Shown: positions 25,313-34,021 of the stretch, piece after piece | Numbering within the stretch: position 1 is the stretch's first letter | How the letters are laid out: each line of letters begins with the position of its first letter | From: an uncultured Acetobacteraceae bacterium | Lineage (GTDB): Bacteria; Pseudomonadota; Alphaproteobacteria; Acetobacterales; Acetobacteraceae | DNA: 41,285 nt | Assembly (NCBI GenBank): GCA_903924985.1 | Contig: CAIYDT010000253.1 | Location: 1-41,285 of the forward strand | Reading direction: 5' to 3' | Notes under the pieces: model-generated | Database searches by the model: none | Seen by the model: the letters and a program-made list of their open reading frames with translations, nothing else | Told to the model about the DNA's origin: nothing | Position numbers and translations under genes: made by a program

Positions 25313-26230
25313 CTATGTCAGCCGAATACGCGGGTCGACATAGGCGTACAGAATGTCCACCCCCAGATTGACCGACAGGATCAGCACCGATTTCAGGATG
25401 ACGATCGCTTGCAGCAGCGGGAAATCGCGGAAAATTACCGCCTCGTACGTCAGGCGACCGATCCCCGGCCAGGCGAACACGGTTTCTGTCACGATCGCAC
25501 CGGTGATCAGATTGCCGACGAACACGCCCCACAGGCTCAGCACCGGGATCAGCGCGTTGCGCAGGCAGTGCTTCCAGATCACCACTATTTCGCTCAATCC
25601 CTTGATACGGGCGAGTTTGACGAACTCGCTGTCCATCACCTCCAGCATGCTGGATCGCACCAGCCGCATGAAGCCGGCGACCAGGAAGGCGGCCAAGGTG
25701 ATCACCGGCAGGACGTAATGTTCCGGCCCGCCCATCCGACCCGACGGCAGCCATCCCAACGTTACGCTGAACACAAAAATCAGCAGAATCCCCAGCCAGA
25801 AGCTGGGCAACGCCACGCCCAGCACCGCAATGGTGCCGGCGGCGCGGTCGATGACATTGCCGCGGTTGAGCGCCGCCAGCACACCCAGCGGAATTCCCAC
25901 CAGCATGGCGAGCAGCAGTGCCCAGGGAATGATGGCCAGCGTGTTCGGCAGGCGGGAGAAAAACGCCTCGGTCGCCGGCTGGCGCATGCGGATGGACATG
26001 CCGAGGTCGCCGTGCAGCGCATTGCCGACGAAGATAAAGAATTGCCGATACAACGGACCATCCAACCCGAGCGCCTGGATCATGGCGAGGCGGTCTTCCT
26101 GAGTGGCATCTTCCGGGAGCAGCAGATCCGCCGGATTGCCCGTCAGGCGACCGAGGAAAAACACGATCGTTGCGACCAGACAGACCAGCACGATGCCTTG
26201 CAACAGTCTGTGGGCGATGTAGCGTTGCAC
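25313..26230 (-). CDS. dppB: Dipeptide/oligopeptide ABC transporter permease (DppB type)
   Basis: This 305-aa permease starts MQRYIAHRLLQGIVLV, the usual DppB opening, and has about six membrane segments. GDLGMSIRMRQPATEAFFSRLPNTL and the late EAA-like stretch, EFVKLARIKGLSEIVVI, fit the family. It ends DILYAYVDPRIRLT, as DppB proteins usually do. It begins 9 nt after the binding-protein gene and pairs with DppC to form the channel. Confidence 0.93.
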   Translation of the reverse strand: MQRYIAHRLLQGIVLVCLVATIVFFLGRLTGNPADLLLPEDATQEDRLAMIQALGLDGPLYRQFFIFVGNALHGDLGMSIRMRQPATEAFFSRLPNTLAIIPWALLLAMLVGIPLGVLAALNRGNVIDRAAGTIAVLGVALPSFWLGILLIFVFSVTLGWLPSGRMGGPEHYVLPVITLAAFLVAGFMRLVRSSMLEVMDSEFVKLARIKGLSEIVVIWKHCLRNALIPVLSLWGVFVGNLITGAIVTETVFAWPGIGRLTYEAVIFRDFPLLQAIVILKSVLILSVNLGVDILYAYVDPRIRLT

Positions 26231-26239
26231 GGTGTGCCT

Positions 26240-27883
26240 TTATTTCTTCCAGGGTGCTTCGTCGGGCCGAGGAATGCGTTCGAAGACGTCGCCCAATTCG
26301 TGCCGTCCAGGAATGGCGGCGAATTGCCCGACCAGACGCTTGTTGATCGCGTAGTAGCCCATGCCCTCGATGATCGGTACGGCCGTCCAGGTGTCGGCCA
26401 CCAATTCCACCATGCGGTCGCTAAGCGCCGTACGTTTTGCCGGATCGCGTTCGGCCAATAGCTCTTTGTAGATGGCGTCGAACGCCTGACAGGTTGCATC
26501 GCAGGTGGTCTTGTCGCCGATCAGATGCTGCTCACTATCGGCGGCGAAGGAGGATTCATAGCGCCACGGCATGTCCGGCCGGCCAGCGGTGCGGTACATC
26601 GACGCGCCCCCCGCCAGATGCGCCTGATCGCCGCGGACGAGCGGCGCGAAAGAGCCCCACTCGTAGTGCTTCAACTTTACCCGCACGCCGATCTTGGTCC
26701 ACATGTCGGCGATCGCGGTGCCGATATCCACCATGAACTGGGTACCGGGCAGAGCGGTGTTGGCGAAATTCAGCTCGAATCCGTTGGGGTAGCCTTCCTC
26801 GGCCAGGATTTTCTTCGCCTGCGCCGGGTCGTAGCGATATGCCTCGGCCGACCATTTCGTCCACCGATCCACGCTGAAATATTCTGTATATCCGAACGCG
26901 TCGAAGGGAAGCGGCATGCGGGCCTTGCCGTTCATCACATGGTCGATGATCTGTTGCCGATCGATCGCTAACGACAGCGCCTGGCGCACGCGCTTATTGG
27001 CGATGGGGCTGTCCTTGAACGCGGGGCGATAAGACCCCCAGAATTGATACATAGCCTGCATCGTGCCCGGTACCGACAACACCTCCAGCCCGCCTCGGGT
27101 GGCGCTCAGCATTGTCTCCGGTCCGATCGAGGCGATCGCCGCCTCCCCAGTGCGCACCATGGCCACGCGGGTGCTGTCCTCCGGCACCAGCAAAATATGG
27201 AGCGATTTGAAATGCGGCGTGCCGCGCCAGTGTGGGGTGCCGGTTGCCTCGAACTCGATCCGGTCGCCGGGCACACTGCGCACGAAGCGCCAGGGACCGC
27301 TGCCGATCGGTTTGCGGCGGAACTCATCCTCCCCGACCTTCTCGATGTAGTTCTTCGGCATCACCGTTCCCTCGGTCGCCACCGCTCGGCTGAGCGACGC
27401 CGGGAGGCCAATTTGCGGGCTAACCGTGTTCACTCGAAGCGTGAGGTCGTCGATAACGTCAATGCTTTTTATAGTCCGGCGTAAGGTCGCGGCGGAGGAG
27501 GCCATGGAATTGGGCGCCATCTGCCGTTGCAGGCTGAACTTCACGTCTTGTGCGGTCAGGGCATCGCCGTTGTGGAAGGTTTGACCGGGGCGCAAACGGA
27601 AGGTCCAGGACAGGCCATCGTCGGCAAGGTCCCACCGCTCCGCCACGCCGGGGCCGGTGCCACCCTTGTCGAGATCGAAGCCCACTAACGAGTCATACAT
27701 TGGCGCCTGATAGATTGCGTTGCCCGGACGAGCCTCCAGGATCGGGTCCATGGTTTGGGCGCTGAGGGATTCGACGGCGAAGATCAGCGTGCCCTTCTGG
27801 GGCTGTGCCGCGAGCGGAGCCCCGCCGAGTACCGAAACTAACGATGCAACGGCGGCATATCGCGGGAACCATGAATATTTCAT
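26240..27883 (-). CDS. dppA: Family 5 extracellular solute-binding protein of the dpp-type importer
   Basis: This 547-aa periplasmic protein captures substrate and delivers it to the permeases. A Sec signal peptide is visible at about 1-27 (VASLVSVLGGAPLAAQ), followed by the family 5 opening GTLIFAVESLSAQTMDP. Other family marks are WTFRLRPGQTFHNGDALTAQDVKFS and VRQALSLAIDRQQI. The start at 27883 places the signal peptide at the N-terminus; an extension to 27946 would bury it. It is the first gene of the operon. The gene symbol reflects family resemblance, not proven dipeptide specificity. Confidence 0.88.
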   Translation of the reverse strand: MKYSWFPRYAAVASLVSVLGGAPLAAQPQKGTLIFAVESLSAQTMDPILEARPGNAIYQAPMYDSLVGFDLDKGGTGPGVAERWDLADDGLSWTFRLRPGQTFHNGDALTAQDVKFSLQRQMAPNSMASSAATLRRTIKSIDVIDDLTLRVNTVSPQIGLPASLSRAVATEGTVMPKNYIEKVGEDEFRRKPIGSGPWRFVRSVPGDRIEFEATGTPHWRGTPHFKSLHILLVPEDSTRVAMVRTGEAAIASIGPETMLSATRGGLEVLSVPGTMQAMYQFWGSYRPAFKDSPIANKRVRQALSLAIDRQQIIDHVMNGKARMPLPFDAFGYTEYFSVDRWTKWSAEAYRYDPAQAKKILAEEGYPNGFELNFANTALPGTQFMVDIGTAIADMWTKIGVRVKLKHYEWGSFAPLVRGDQAHLAGGASMYRTAGRPDMPWRYESSFAADSEQHLIGDKTTCDATCQAFDAIYKELLAERDPAKRTALSDRMVELVADTWTAVPIIEGMGYYAINKRLVGQFAAIPGRHELGDVFERIPRPDEAPWKK

Positions 27884-27949
27884 GCTTACACTCACGCCGA
27901 GATGGTGGCCGGTCCAGCCAACGGGATCGCTCCCATCACTCAACACCTG

Positions 27950-27961
27950 ACGACCGGTCGT
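27950..27961. promoter_or_regulatory. 12-bp perfect palindrome upstream of the dpp-type operon
   Basis: ACGACCGGTCGT is its own reverse complement and lies 67 bp before the binding-protein start, next to a TTGCCA that could be a -35 element on the minus strand. It could be an operator, but no -10 element is convincing. Confidence 0.25.
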
Positions 27962-28006
27962 GGCAACCCAACGTTCGCTCGCCGCTATCTGACGTTACAC
28001 GCACCG

Positions 28007-28582
28007 TCACCTCCGCCGCACCCCCGACAACCGCAAAATCACCGCACCCTCCCCCGTCCGGCTCGGTATCCGGTCCACCTTCATCGTCCAGGCCAGTCGA
28101 GCGGCCGAGACCTCCGCCTCAAACCCCGCACCCTTGTGAAACAAGCAGCACCCGCCCTCCGCCAACATCGGCACGGCCGACGCCAACAGGACCGGCAACG
28201 CCGAGACGCCGCGCGCGGTAATCAGCGGGACCGGGGGCACCCTCGAGTCTTCCACCCGCATCGCCTGCACCGCCGCCGGCGCGCCCGTCACCCGGATCGC
28301 CTCCCGCAAGAACGCGGCCTTCTGCTTGTTGGACTCAAACAAATCCACATGCACGCCCGATGCGATCGCGATAATCAACCCCGGAAACCCGGCGCCCGAC
28401 CCGATATCGATCGCGCGCGTCACGCCCGGACCGATCAGCGGCACCGCCTGCAACGAGTCCTCCACATGCCGCGCCCAGAGGTCATGAATGTCTTGCCGGC
28501 TGACCAGACCCTTGAATGCATTCCAGTTCGTCAGCAGCGTGTGCAGCGCGTTCAGCTTCTCCGCGACGTCGGAGCCCATCAT
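28007..28582 (-). CDS. rsmG: 16S rRNA (guanine-527 N7) methyltransferase RsmG
   Basis: This 191-aa S-adenosylmethionine-dependent methyltransferase modifies G527 of 16S rRNA. The conserved DLWARHVEDSLQ lies upstream of the SAM motif IDIGSGAGFPGL (about 58-69). ESNKQKAAFLREAIRVTG and ITARGVSALPVLL follow in the usual order. The protein is slightly shorter than most RsmG proteins at the N-terminus. Its ATG overlaps the livF stop (ATGA). This is an unusual setting, because rsmG normally sits with mnmG and parAB. Whether this is the only copy cannot be judged from the window. The 123 bp after it holds the likely dpp promoter. Confidence 0.88.
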   Translation of the reverse strand: MMGSDVAEKLNALHTLLTNWNAFKGLVSRQDIHDLWARHVEDSLQAVPLIGPGVTRAIDIGSGAGFPGLIIAIASGVHVDLFESNKQKAAFLREAIRVTGAPAAVQAMRVEDSRVPPVPLITARGVSALPVLLASAVPMLAEGGCCLFHKGAGFEAEVSAARLAWTMKVDRIPSRTGEGAVILRLSGVRRR

Positions 28583-29283
28583 CCGTCCACCCCCAAATGC
28601 CGGTGCATCATCGCCTGATCGGCCTGCAAGCCGGCGGGGGCGCCGCTGTACACGACCGATCCCTTCACCAACACAACCACCCGGTCCGCCAGCGACAGCA
28701 CGGCGGACACCGTCTTGTCCACCACCAGGATCGCCACCCCGGCGTCCCGCACCAGCCGGATGGTATGCCAGATCTCGTCGCGGATCAGCGGTGCCAACCC
28801 CTCGGTCGCCTCATCCAAAATCAGCAGCCGAGGATTGGTCATCAGCGCGCGCCCGATTGCCAGCATCTGCTGCTCCCCACCAGACAAATGGTTGCCGCGA
28901 TGCGCCATGCGTTCGGCCAGCCGAGGGAACAGGGACAACACACGCTCCTCACTCCAAACCCCGCCCGGCCGAGCGGCCAGTCGCAGGTTCTCCCGCACGG
29001 ACAGGCTGGCGAAAATACCCCGCCCCTCCGGCACAGTCGCAACGCCCGCTCGGGCGCGCCTGAACGGCGGTAGGGCCGAGGCATCAGCCCCGTCCAACAG
29101 AACAACCCCCTCGCGGACTGGCAGCAACCCGAGCAGCGTGCGGATCAGGGTCGTCTTGCCCATGCCGTTGCGGCCCATGAGGCCGATGACTTCCCCTGAA
29201 CGGATAGCTATCTGGATATCGTGCAGTACCAAACTGGTACCATACCCAGCCGCCAACCCCCGCGTCTCCAGGATTGGCGTCAT
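28579..29283 (-). CDS. livF: Branched-chain amino-acid-type ABC transporter ATPase (LivF)
   Basis: This 234-aa ATPase is of the LivF type, with Walker A GRNGMGKTT, signature LSGGEQQMLAIGRAL and Walker B LLILDEATEGLAP. EGLAP after the aspartate-glutamate pair is characteristic of LivF. The start overlaps the livG stop (ATGA), and the stop overlaps the rsmG start. It energises import together with LivG. Confidence 0.94.
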   Translation of the reverse strand: MTPILETRGLAAGYGTSLVLHDIQIAIRSGEVIGLMGRNGMGKTTLIRTLLGLLPVREGVVLLDGADASALPPFRRARAGVATVPEGRGIFASLSVRENLRLAARPGGVWSEERVLSLFPRLAERMAHRGNHLSGGEQQMLAIGRALMTNPRLLILDEATEGLAPLIRDEIWHTIRLVRDAGVAILVVDKTVSAVLSLADRVVVLVKGSVVYSGAPAGLQADQAMMHRHLGVDG

Positions 29284-30023
29284 GCCACGCTGTGCCCCAG
29301 GTACGCATCACGCACAACGGCCGAGGCCCGAATGTCCCCCGGTGACCCGTGTGCCAGCACACACCCGTCGACCATCACCGTGATGATGTCCGCGACCGCG
29401 AACACGACATCCATATCGTGCTCCACCAGCAGCACCGCGTACTCCCGAGCAAGATCGCGCATCAAGGCAACCAATGGCGCGGCATCCTCGGCACCCGAAC
29501 CGGCCAACGGCTCGTCCAGCAGCAGCACCCGAGGCTGCCCCGCCAACGCAACCGCGATTTCCAGTTGCCGCAGTTGCCCATGGCTAAGGGTCCGTGCCTC
29601 ACCGGTCGCAGCCAAACCCACCCGCCGCAAAGCCCCCCGAGCCGCATCGATCGGCGCCAACGCCCGATCCGCCCGCCGCAACAACGCCCGTTTCGGCACC
29701 AAAGCAGCTTGAGCCGCTAATCGCACATTCTCCAACACCGTCATATCCAGCATCAGATTCGTCCGCTGAAACGTACGCCCGATCCCCGCATGCGCTCGGC
29801 GGGCGACGCTCAAACCGGTGACATCGGCGCCACCCAACCAAATCGTCCCCTCGGTGGGCGGCAATTCCCCGGCCAGCAAGTTGACCAGCGTGCTCTTGCC
29901 AGCCCCATTCGGCCCAATGACCGCATGCAGTTCCCCGACGCGCAGTGCGAGTGAAAGATCGGCCACGGCCAGCAGGCCGCCGAAACGGCGAGACAGACCT
30001 TTGGCCTCCAGCACCGCGCTCAT
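29280..30023 (-). CDS. livG: Branched-chain amino-acid-type ABC transporter ATPase (LivG)
   Basis: This 247-aa ATPase has Walker A GPNGAGKST, GIGRTFQRTNLMLDMTVLEN as the Q-loop region typical of LivG, and Walker B VLLLDEPLAGSGAED. The signature is LSHGQLRQLEIA, where the usual LSYG/LSGG has become LSHG, a tolerated variant. The ATG at 30023 overlaps the livM stop (ATGA), so an upstream TTG at 30029 is rejected as the start. Confidence 0.94.
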   Translation of the reverse strand: MSAVLEAKGLSRRFGGLLAVADLSLALRVGELHAVIGPNGAGKSTLVNLLAGELPPTEGTIWLGGADVTGLSVARRAHAGIGRTFQRTNLMLDMTVLENVRLAAQAALVPKRALLRRADRALAPIDAARGALRRVGLAATGEARTLSHGQLRQLEIAVALAGQPRVLLLDEPLAGSGAEDAAPLVALMRDLAREYAVLLVEHDMDVVFAVADIITVMVDGCVLAHGSPGDIRASAVVRDAYLGHSVA

Positions 30024-30931
30024 CGCCAAATGCCCGCCAACCCACGGCGCAACAGCAATACAGCCGCCAGGATAACCGCACCCTCCACCAGCCGCTGCCG
30101 CTCGGTGATCAGCGGCCCCAGTTCCTCCAAAAGCGTCAACGCAAACGCCCCCAGGATGGGCCCATGCAGAGCCCCAATGCCACCGAGCAGTACCATGAGC
30201 AGAGCCTCGGCCGAGCGGTGCCAGCCCAACAGGTCCGGGCTGACGAAGGCATCCGTCAGCGCGGCCATGTGGCCGGCCACGCCAGCCAAAGCGCCAGCCA
30301 GCACGAAGGCCGCCAATTTCAGGCGTTGGACATCGTGACCCATGGCCCGCATGCGGTGTTCATTCGCGCGTATCCCCAGCAGAGCATGCCCGAACAACGT
30401 GCGCATCAGCACCCACAACCCGGCATACATTGCCACCAGCACGGACAGGTTCAGCAGCAGGAACACGACCGGGCGCTGGACCTTGGTCACCTCCCAGATC
30501 AGGCTGGGCCGCTGGATGAACACCCCGTCCAGCCCGCCGCCCAGCGGCGTGTCGTGGAACAGGAAGAACAGCATTTGCCCGAACGCCAGCGTGGTCATCA
30601 GGAAGAAAAAGCCCGAGGTCCGCAGCGCCAGAGCCCCGATGCCCAGCGCCGCCCCTCCCGCCGCCAGCGCGGCGACCGGCAGCGACAACAGCACCGACGC
30701 CGAACCAAGCAAGTACACAGCATAAGCACCCAGCCCGAAGAACCCCGCGTGCGCCAAGCTGACCAGCCCAATCCCGCCGACCAGCAACTGCAGGCTCAGC
30801 GCGAACATCGCCGCGATCAGCGCGGTCGACGCCAACTGCATATGGTACGGGCTGGCCCAAAACGGCATGGACGCCACCGCCAACCCCGCCAGCGCGAGCA
30901 GCATATTCCCCCGGCCGGACGCGCTGGTCAT
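30020..30931 (-). CDS. livM: Branched-chain amino-acid-type ABC transporter permease (LivM)
   Basis: This 303-aa membrane permease has many hydrophobic segments. The LivM hallmark GGIGLVSLAHAGFFGLGAY is present, followed later by GIRANEHRMRAMGHDVQRLK (the ATPase contact region) and LLGGIGALHGPILGA. The ATG at 30931 overlaps the livH stop (ATGA); an extension to 30988 would lie inside livH. Confidence 0.93.
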   Translation of the reverse strand: MTSASGRGNMLLALAGLAVASMPFWASPYHMQLASTALIAAMFALSLQLLVGGIGLVSLAHAGFFGLGAYAVYLLGSASVLLSLPVAALAAGGAALGIGALALRTSGFFFLMTTLAFGQMLFFLFHDTPLGGGLDGVFIQRPSLIWEVTKVQRPVVFLLLNLSVLVAMYAGLWVLMRTLFGHALLGIRANEHRMRAMGHDVQRLKLAAFVLAGALAGVAGHMAALTDAFVSPDLLGWHRSAEALLMVLLGGIGALHGPILGAFALTLLEELGPLITERQRLVEGAVILAAVLLLRRGLAGIWR

Positions 30932-31788
30932 CCCCGAGCGAACAGCCCGGCCGGGCGGATCAGCAACACCAGCGCCATCATTCCGCACACCGCGATGCCA
31001 GCCAGTTGCGGCACGTACGCCTTACCCAACGTATCGATCATCCCCACCAGCAGCGCCGCCCAGAACGCCCCGGCGATGGAGCCCAGTCCGCCGATCACCA
31101 CCACCACGAACGACAGGATCAGGAACCCATCCCCCATATTGGGGTAGACCGACTGCAAAGGGGCGGCCAACGCTCCGGCCAGCATCGCCAGAGCCGTCCC
31201 CGCCGCGAACACCAACATATGGATGCGCCTTGCATCCAGTCCCAGCAGACCCACCATCTCCGGATTCTCCGCGGACGCTCGGATACCGGCCCCGACGTTC
31301 GTGTGTTCCACGAACAGCACCATCAGGCCGGCGACCAGCAGGCACACCGCCAGCACCGCCAGCCGATACGCCGAGTAAGCGAAGCCGCCCACGATGGGGA
31401 CCGAGAAATCGAACAGCGCCGGCACCGCGACGCTGTGGAATTGGTTGTCGGTCAGGATGGAACGCGCTTCCTCGAACAGCAGGATGAGGGCGAAGGTCAG
31501 CAGCACCTGATCCAAATGCTCCCGGTCGCGGAAACGGCGGAACAGCGCGGTTTCCAGCAAGGCGCCGAACAGCAATCCGCCCAGGACGGCCGCCGGCGGC
31601 GCCAGCCAGAAGCTGCCGGTGACACCCGCCACGACGTAGGCCAAATAAGCCCCGATCATGAACAGGCTGCCATGGGCGAGGTTGATCACCCCCATGACCC
31701 CGAAAATCAGCGTCAGCCCGCTGCTGATCAGAAACAGCAGCAGGCCATATTGCAACCCATTTAGCAGTTGCGCGAGGAGGGTGGTCAC
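30928..31788 (-). CDS. livH: Branched-chain amino-acid-type ABC transporter permease (LivH)
   Basis: This 286-aa permease starts VTTLLAQLLNGLQYGLLL and has LIFGVMGVINLAHGSLFMIG, the classic LivH opening. GIRASAENPEMVGLLGLDAR is the cytoplasmic ATPase contact and VIGGLGSIAGAFWAALLVG is the late conserved segment. A GTG at 31788 is chosen because AGAGAGGG lies about 7 nt upstream; another GTG six codons earlier is possible. It follows livK by 27 nt and pairs with LivM. Confidence 0.92.
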   Translation of the reverse strand: MTTLLAQLLNGLQYGLLLFLISSGLTLIFGVMGVINLAHGSLFMIGAYLAYVVAGVTGSFWLAPPAAVLGGLLFGALLETALFRRFRDREHLDQVLLTFALILLFEEARSILTDNQFHSVAVPALFDFSVPIVGGFAYSAYRLAVLAVCLLVAGLMVLFVEHTNVGAGIRASAENPEMVGLLGLDARRIHMLVFAAGTALAMLAGALAAPLQSVYPNMGDGFLILSFVVVVIGGLGSIAGAFWAALLVGMIDTLGKAYVPQLAGIAVCGMMALVLLIRPAGLFARG

Positions 31789-31815
31789 GGGGCACCCTCT
31801 CTGCACGTCAGCATC

Positions 31816-32991
31816 TCACGCCGCCATCTTGCACCCGGTTCCCGGGTCTGCCAGCGCCTCGGCCGCCGTGCCGATCACCTTGTTCTCTCCGTTCCTGGCT
31901 TCCCGCAGCCAAATCGTCTGAATGGGGTTGTGCGAGGCCGACAACGTGAACGCCCCACGAGGGCTATCGATCTTGGTAGCCAAGATACCCGCCGCCAAAG
32001 CCTTGGTCGCCGCCGCGTCGCCCTTCGTCGCCGCCAGACCCGCCGCCAGCATCTGGCCGGCGTCGTAGCCATGCACGGCGTACACGTCCGCGGCGCGGTT
32101 GGTCGCCTTATGGAAGGCTTCCCGGAACCACTTGTTCTTGGCGTTGTCCAACCCGTCGCCGTAGTGCAGCGCGGTCTGGATGCCCTCGGCCGCGGCGCCC
32201 TGAGGCTTCAGCACACCCTCGGTCAGGAATCCCGACCCACATAACGGGATTTTGTCCCGCAACCCGGCAGCCGCGTAGTCCTTGACGAACTGGACGGCCC
32301 CGCCGCCGGCGAAGAAGGACCCAACTGCCTCCACCCCCAGCCCCGGCAGCTGCGCCAGGATTGGTTGAAAATTGGTTTCCGGGAACGGTAGCGTCAGCAC
32401 CTGAATCATCTCTGCCCCGCCGGATTTCAGGCCGTCGCGGAAGCCGTCCGCGGACTCCTTGCCAGCCGCATAGTCCCAGGTGACCCAGGCCGCCTTCTTC
32501 ACACCCCTCGCCGCCAGCACTTTTCCCATCCCGTACGCCGGCTGCCAGTTGCTGAACGAGGACCGGAACACCAACGGCGAACACAAATCGCGTGTCGCCG
32601 CCACGTTCCCGGCGTTGGGGATGATCAGAGGGACTTCTTTCTCTCGCGCCGCCTGCACCAGGGCCATCACCACGCCTGAGTGTACCGTGCCCACCAGCAC
32701 GTCGACATTGTCGCGGCCCAGCAGGCGGTTGACGTTGGCGGGCGCCTTAGCGGGATCGGACTCGTCGTCCAGCCGCACCACCGTCACGGCCCGCCCGCCG
32801 AATTTGCCGCCATTTTCCGCGAGGCACAGCTCGAACGCCGCCGCGATGTTCTCGCCCAGTGCCGCGAACGTGCCGGAGAACGGCAGCATCAACCCAATTT
32901 TCAGCGGGGCACCTTGGGCGATGGCCGGGCGGGCCAGCGCACCCGCCGCCAATGCTCCACCCAGAATTTTACGGCGCGATACATGGCTCAT
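31816..32991 (-). CDS. livK: Branched-chain amino-acid-type periplasmic binding protein with Tat signal
   Basis: This 391-aa binding protein belongs to the type 1 periplasmic fold (Leu/Ile/Val-BP, AmiC-like). The N-terminus MSHVSRRKILGGALAAGA is a twin-arginine signal (S-R-R-K-I-L) followed by a cleavage site after IAQ. PLKIGLMLPFSGTFAALGENI opens the mature domain. The amino-acid-sensing group includes members for amides and aromatic acids, so the ligand is uncertain. It is the first gene of the liv operon, divergent from the MaoC-like gene. Confidence 0.9.
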   Translation of the reverse strand: MSHVSRRKILGGALAAGALARPAIAQGAPLKIGLMLPFSGTFAALGENIAAAFELCLAENGGKFGGRAVTVVRLDDESDPAKAPANVNRLLGRDNVDVLVGTVHSGVVMALVQAAREKEVPLIIPNAGNVAATRDLCSPLVFRSSFSNWQPAYGMGKVLAARGVKKAAWVTWDYAAGKESADGFRDGLKSGGAEMIQVLTLPFPETNFQPILAQLPGLGVEAVGSFFAGGGAVQFVKDYAAAGLRDKIPLCGSGFLTEGVLKPQGAAAEGIQTALHYGDGLDNAKNKWFREAFHKATNRAADVYAVHGYDAGQMLAAGLAATKGDAAATKALAAGILATKIDSPRGAFTLSASHNPIQTIWLREARNGENKVIGTAAEALADPGTGCKMAA

Positions 32992-33027
32992 TGATTGTTC
33001 CCATCCCGCATTTCGTTGTCAGGCCCC

Positions 33028-33056
33028 ATATCGCATGTTAGCCGAAGCACCAGCAA
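33028..33056 (-). promoter_or_regulatory. Candidate sigma-70 promoter of the liv operon
   Basis: On the minus strand TTGCTG (33056-33051) and CGATAT (33033-33028) are separated by 17 bp. Transcription would start near 33021, about 30 nt before the livK ATG. Match to consensus is moderate and untested. Confidence 0.35.
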
Positions 33057-33070
33057 CAGGATCGACACGC

Positions 33071-33553
33071 ATGCTCCCTGCCAATCCCGCCGACCGACGT
33101 TTCGAGGACTACCCGGTCGGCACCGTATTCGAATTCGGCTCCGTGACCCTGACCCAGGACGAGATCGTCGCCTTCGCCCGCCAGTTCGATCCGCAGGACA
33201 TGCACACCGATCCGGCGCTGGCGACCGCGGGTCCCCATGGGGGCATCATCGCCAGCGGCTGGCAAACGATGGGCGTGATGATGCGGATGTTCACGGATCA
33301 CTATCTGCCAAAGAACGGCCTCGCCTCCCCGGGCGTCGATGAGGTCCGCTGGCCCCGACCCGTCCGCCCCGGCGACACGCTGCGGGTGCGGGTGACGGTC
33401 ACCGATGCCCGCCGCTCCCGCTCCAAACCCGACCGCGGTCTGGTGAACGCCTTCGTGGAGGTATTGAACCAACGCGACGAGCCAGTCCTGACCGTCAAAC
33501 CGATCAACATGATCCGCACCCGCACGCCGCTGCCGGCGTCCGGCGATGCCTGA
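33071..33553 (+). CDS. MaoC-like (R)-specific enoyl hydratase/dehydratase
   Basis: This 160-aa protein has the single hot-dog fold of MaoC-like hydratases. The catalytic D-x4-H motif is present: Asp40 and His45 in FDPQDMHTDP, followed by GPHGGIIASGWQT. It would hydrate an enoyl-CoA or a related thioester. The start at 33071 gives the family N-terminus RFEDYPVGTVFEFG; a longer open frame back to 32480 overlaps divergent livK and is rejected. AGGA lies about 10 nt upstream. It overlaps the next gene by 8 nt. Confidence 0.85.
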   Translation: MLPANPADRRFEDYPVGTVFEFGSVTLTQDEIVAFARQFDPQDMHTDPALATAGPHGGIIASGWQTMGVMMRMFTDHYLPKNGLASPGVDEVRWPRPVRPGDTLRVRVTVTDARRSRSKPDRGLVNAFVEVLNQRDEPVLTVKPINMIRTRTPLPASGDA

Positions 33554-33914
33554 CCACCCCCGCCTCGACTGCCTGAAATGCCCCAGCCTGTGCTGCCGCA
33601 TGGCCGGCTATGTGCGCGTCGGCCGCGACGACATCCGACGCCTGGCCAAACACTTAGGCATGACCGTTACGGCGTTCGAGGCGAAGCACATCATGGAAGT
33701 CACCCGCAAGGGTGAGACGCGCATCAAGCAGGGCTTCAAAACCTGCCAGTTCCTGACCCCCGACCGCCTCTGCGGCGTCTATGAGGCCCGGCCCAACGAC
33801 TGCCGCGGCTACGTCTGCTGGAACCAGGAGGACGAAACCGTCTACGACTACGCCGCCTTCCTTCAGACTCCGGTCGAGAAGCTGCGGGATCGGGAGAAGG
33901 ACGTGAAGAAGTAA
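33546..33914 (+). CDS. YkgJ-family cysteine cluster protein
   Basis: This 122-aa protein has the YkgJ pattern of eight cysteines: CLKCPSLCC (9, 12, 16, 17) near the start, and cysteines 67, 76, 86 and 91 in TCQFL, LCGVYEARPNDC and YVCW. These are thought to bind zinc or an Fe-S cluster; the family's function is unknown. The ATG overlaps the MaoC-like gene by 8 nt, so the two are co-translated, but a functional link is not evident. Confidence 0.8.
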   Translation: MPDHPRLDCLKCPSLCCRMAGYVRVGRDDIRRLAKHLGMTVTAFEAKHIMEVTRKGETRIKQGFKTCQFLTPDRLCGVYEARPNDCRGYVCWNQEDETVYDYAAFLQTPVEKLRDREKDVKK

Positions 33915-33935
33915 GGGGCTAATTGGCAGAAAACA

Positions 33936-34018
33936 CGCCCGCTCCCCTTGCGGGCGGGGTTAGGGGGAGAGGGAGCAATATTTCGATTTTCCTCCCCCAC
34001 CCCACAAAAAAAGCCCGC
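33936..34018. repeat. GC-rich stem-loop block after the YkgJ-like gene
   Basis: A 7-bp stem with a 7-nt loop (cgcccgc 33936-33942, gcgggcg 33950-33956) is followed by a second stem (gggggag 33963-33969, ctccccc 33992-33998). A possible long-range pair joins 33950-33955 with 34013-34018. There is no T-run after the stems. The make-up resembles dispersed alphaproteobacterial palindromes and may also end the upstream transcript. Confidence 0.45.
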
Positions 34019-34021
34019 CTC

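Noticed and set aside
33923..33938. Possible sigma-54 promoter TTGGCAGAAAACACGC before fliF
   Set aside because: The GG and GC are 10 nt apart as required, but the -12 part reads ACGC rather than TTGC and it overlaps a hairpin. The CtrA box nearer to fliF is better supported.
33989..34012. Run of A residues after stem-loops as a minus-strand terminator
   Set aside because: No minus-strand gene ends nearby, so such a terminator would have nothing to stop.
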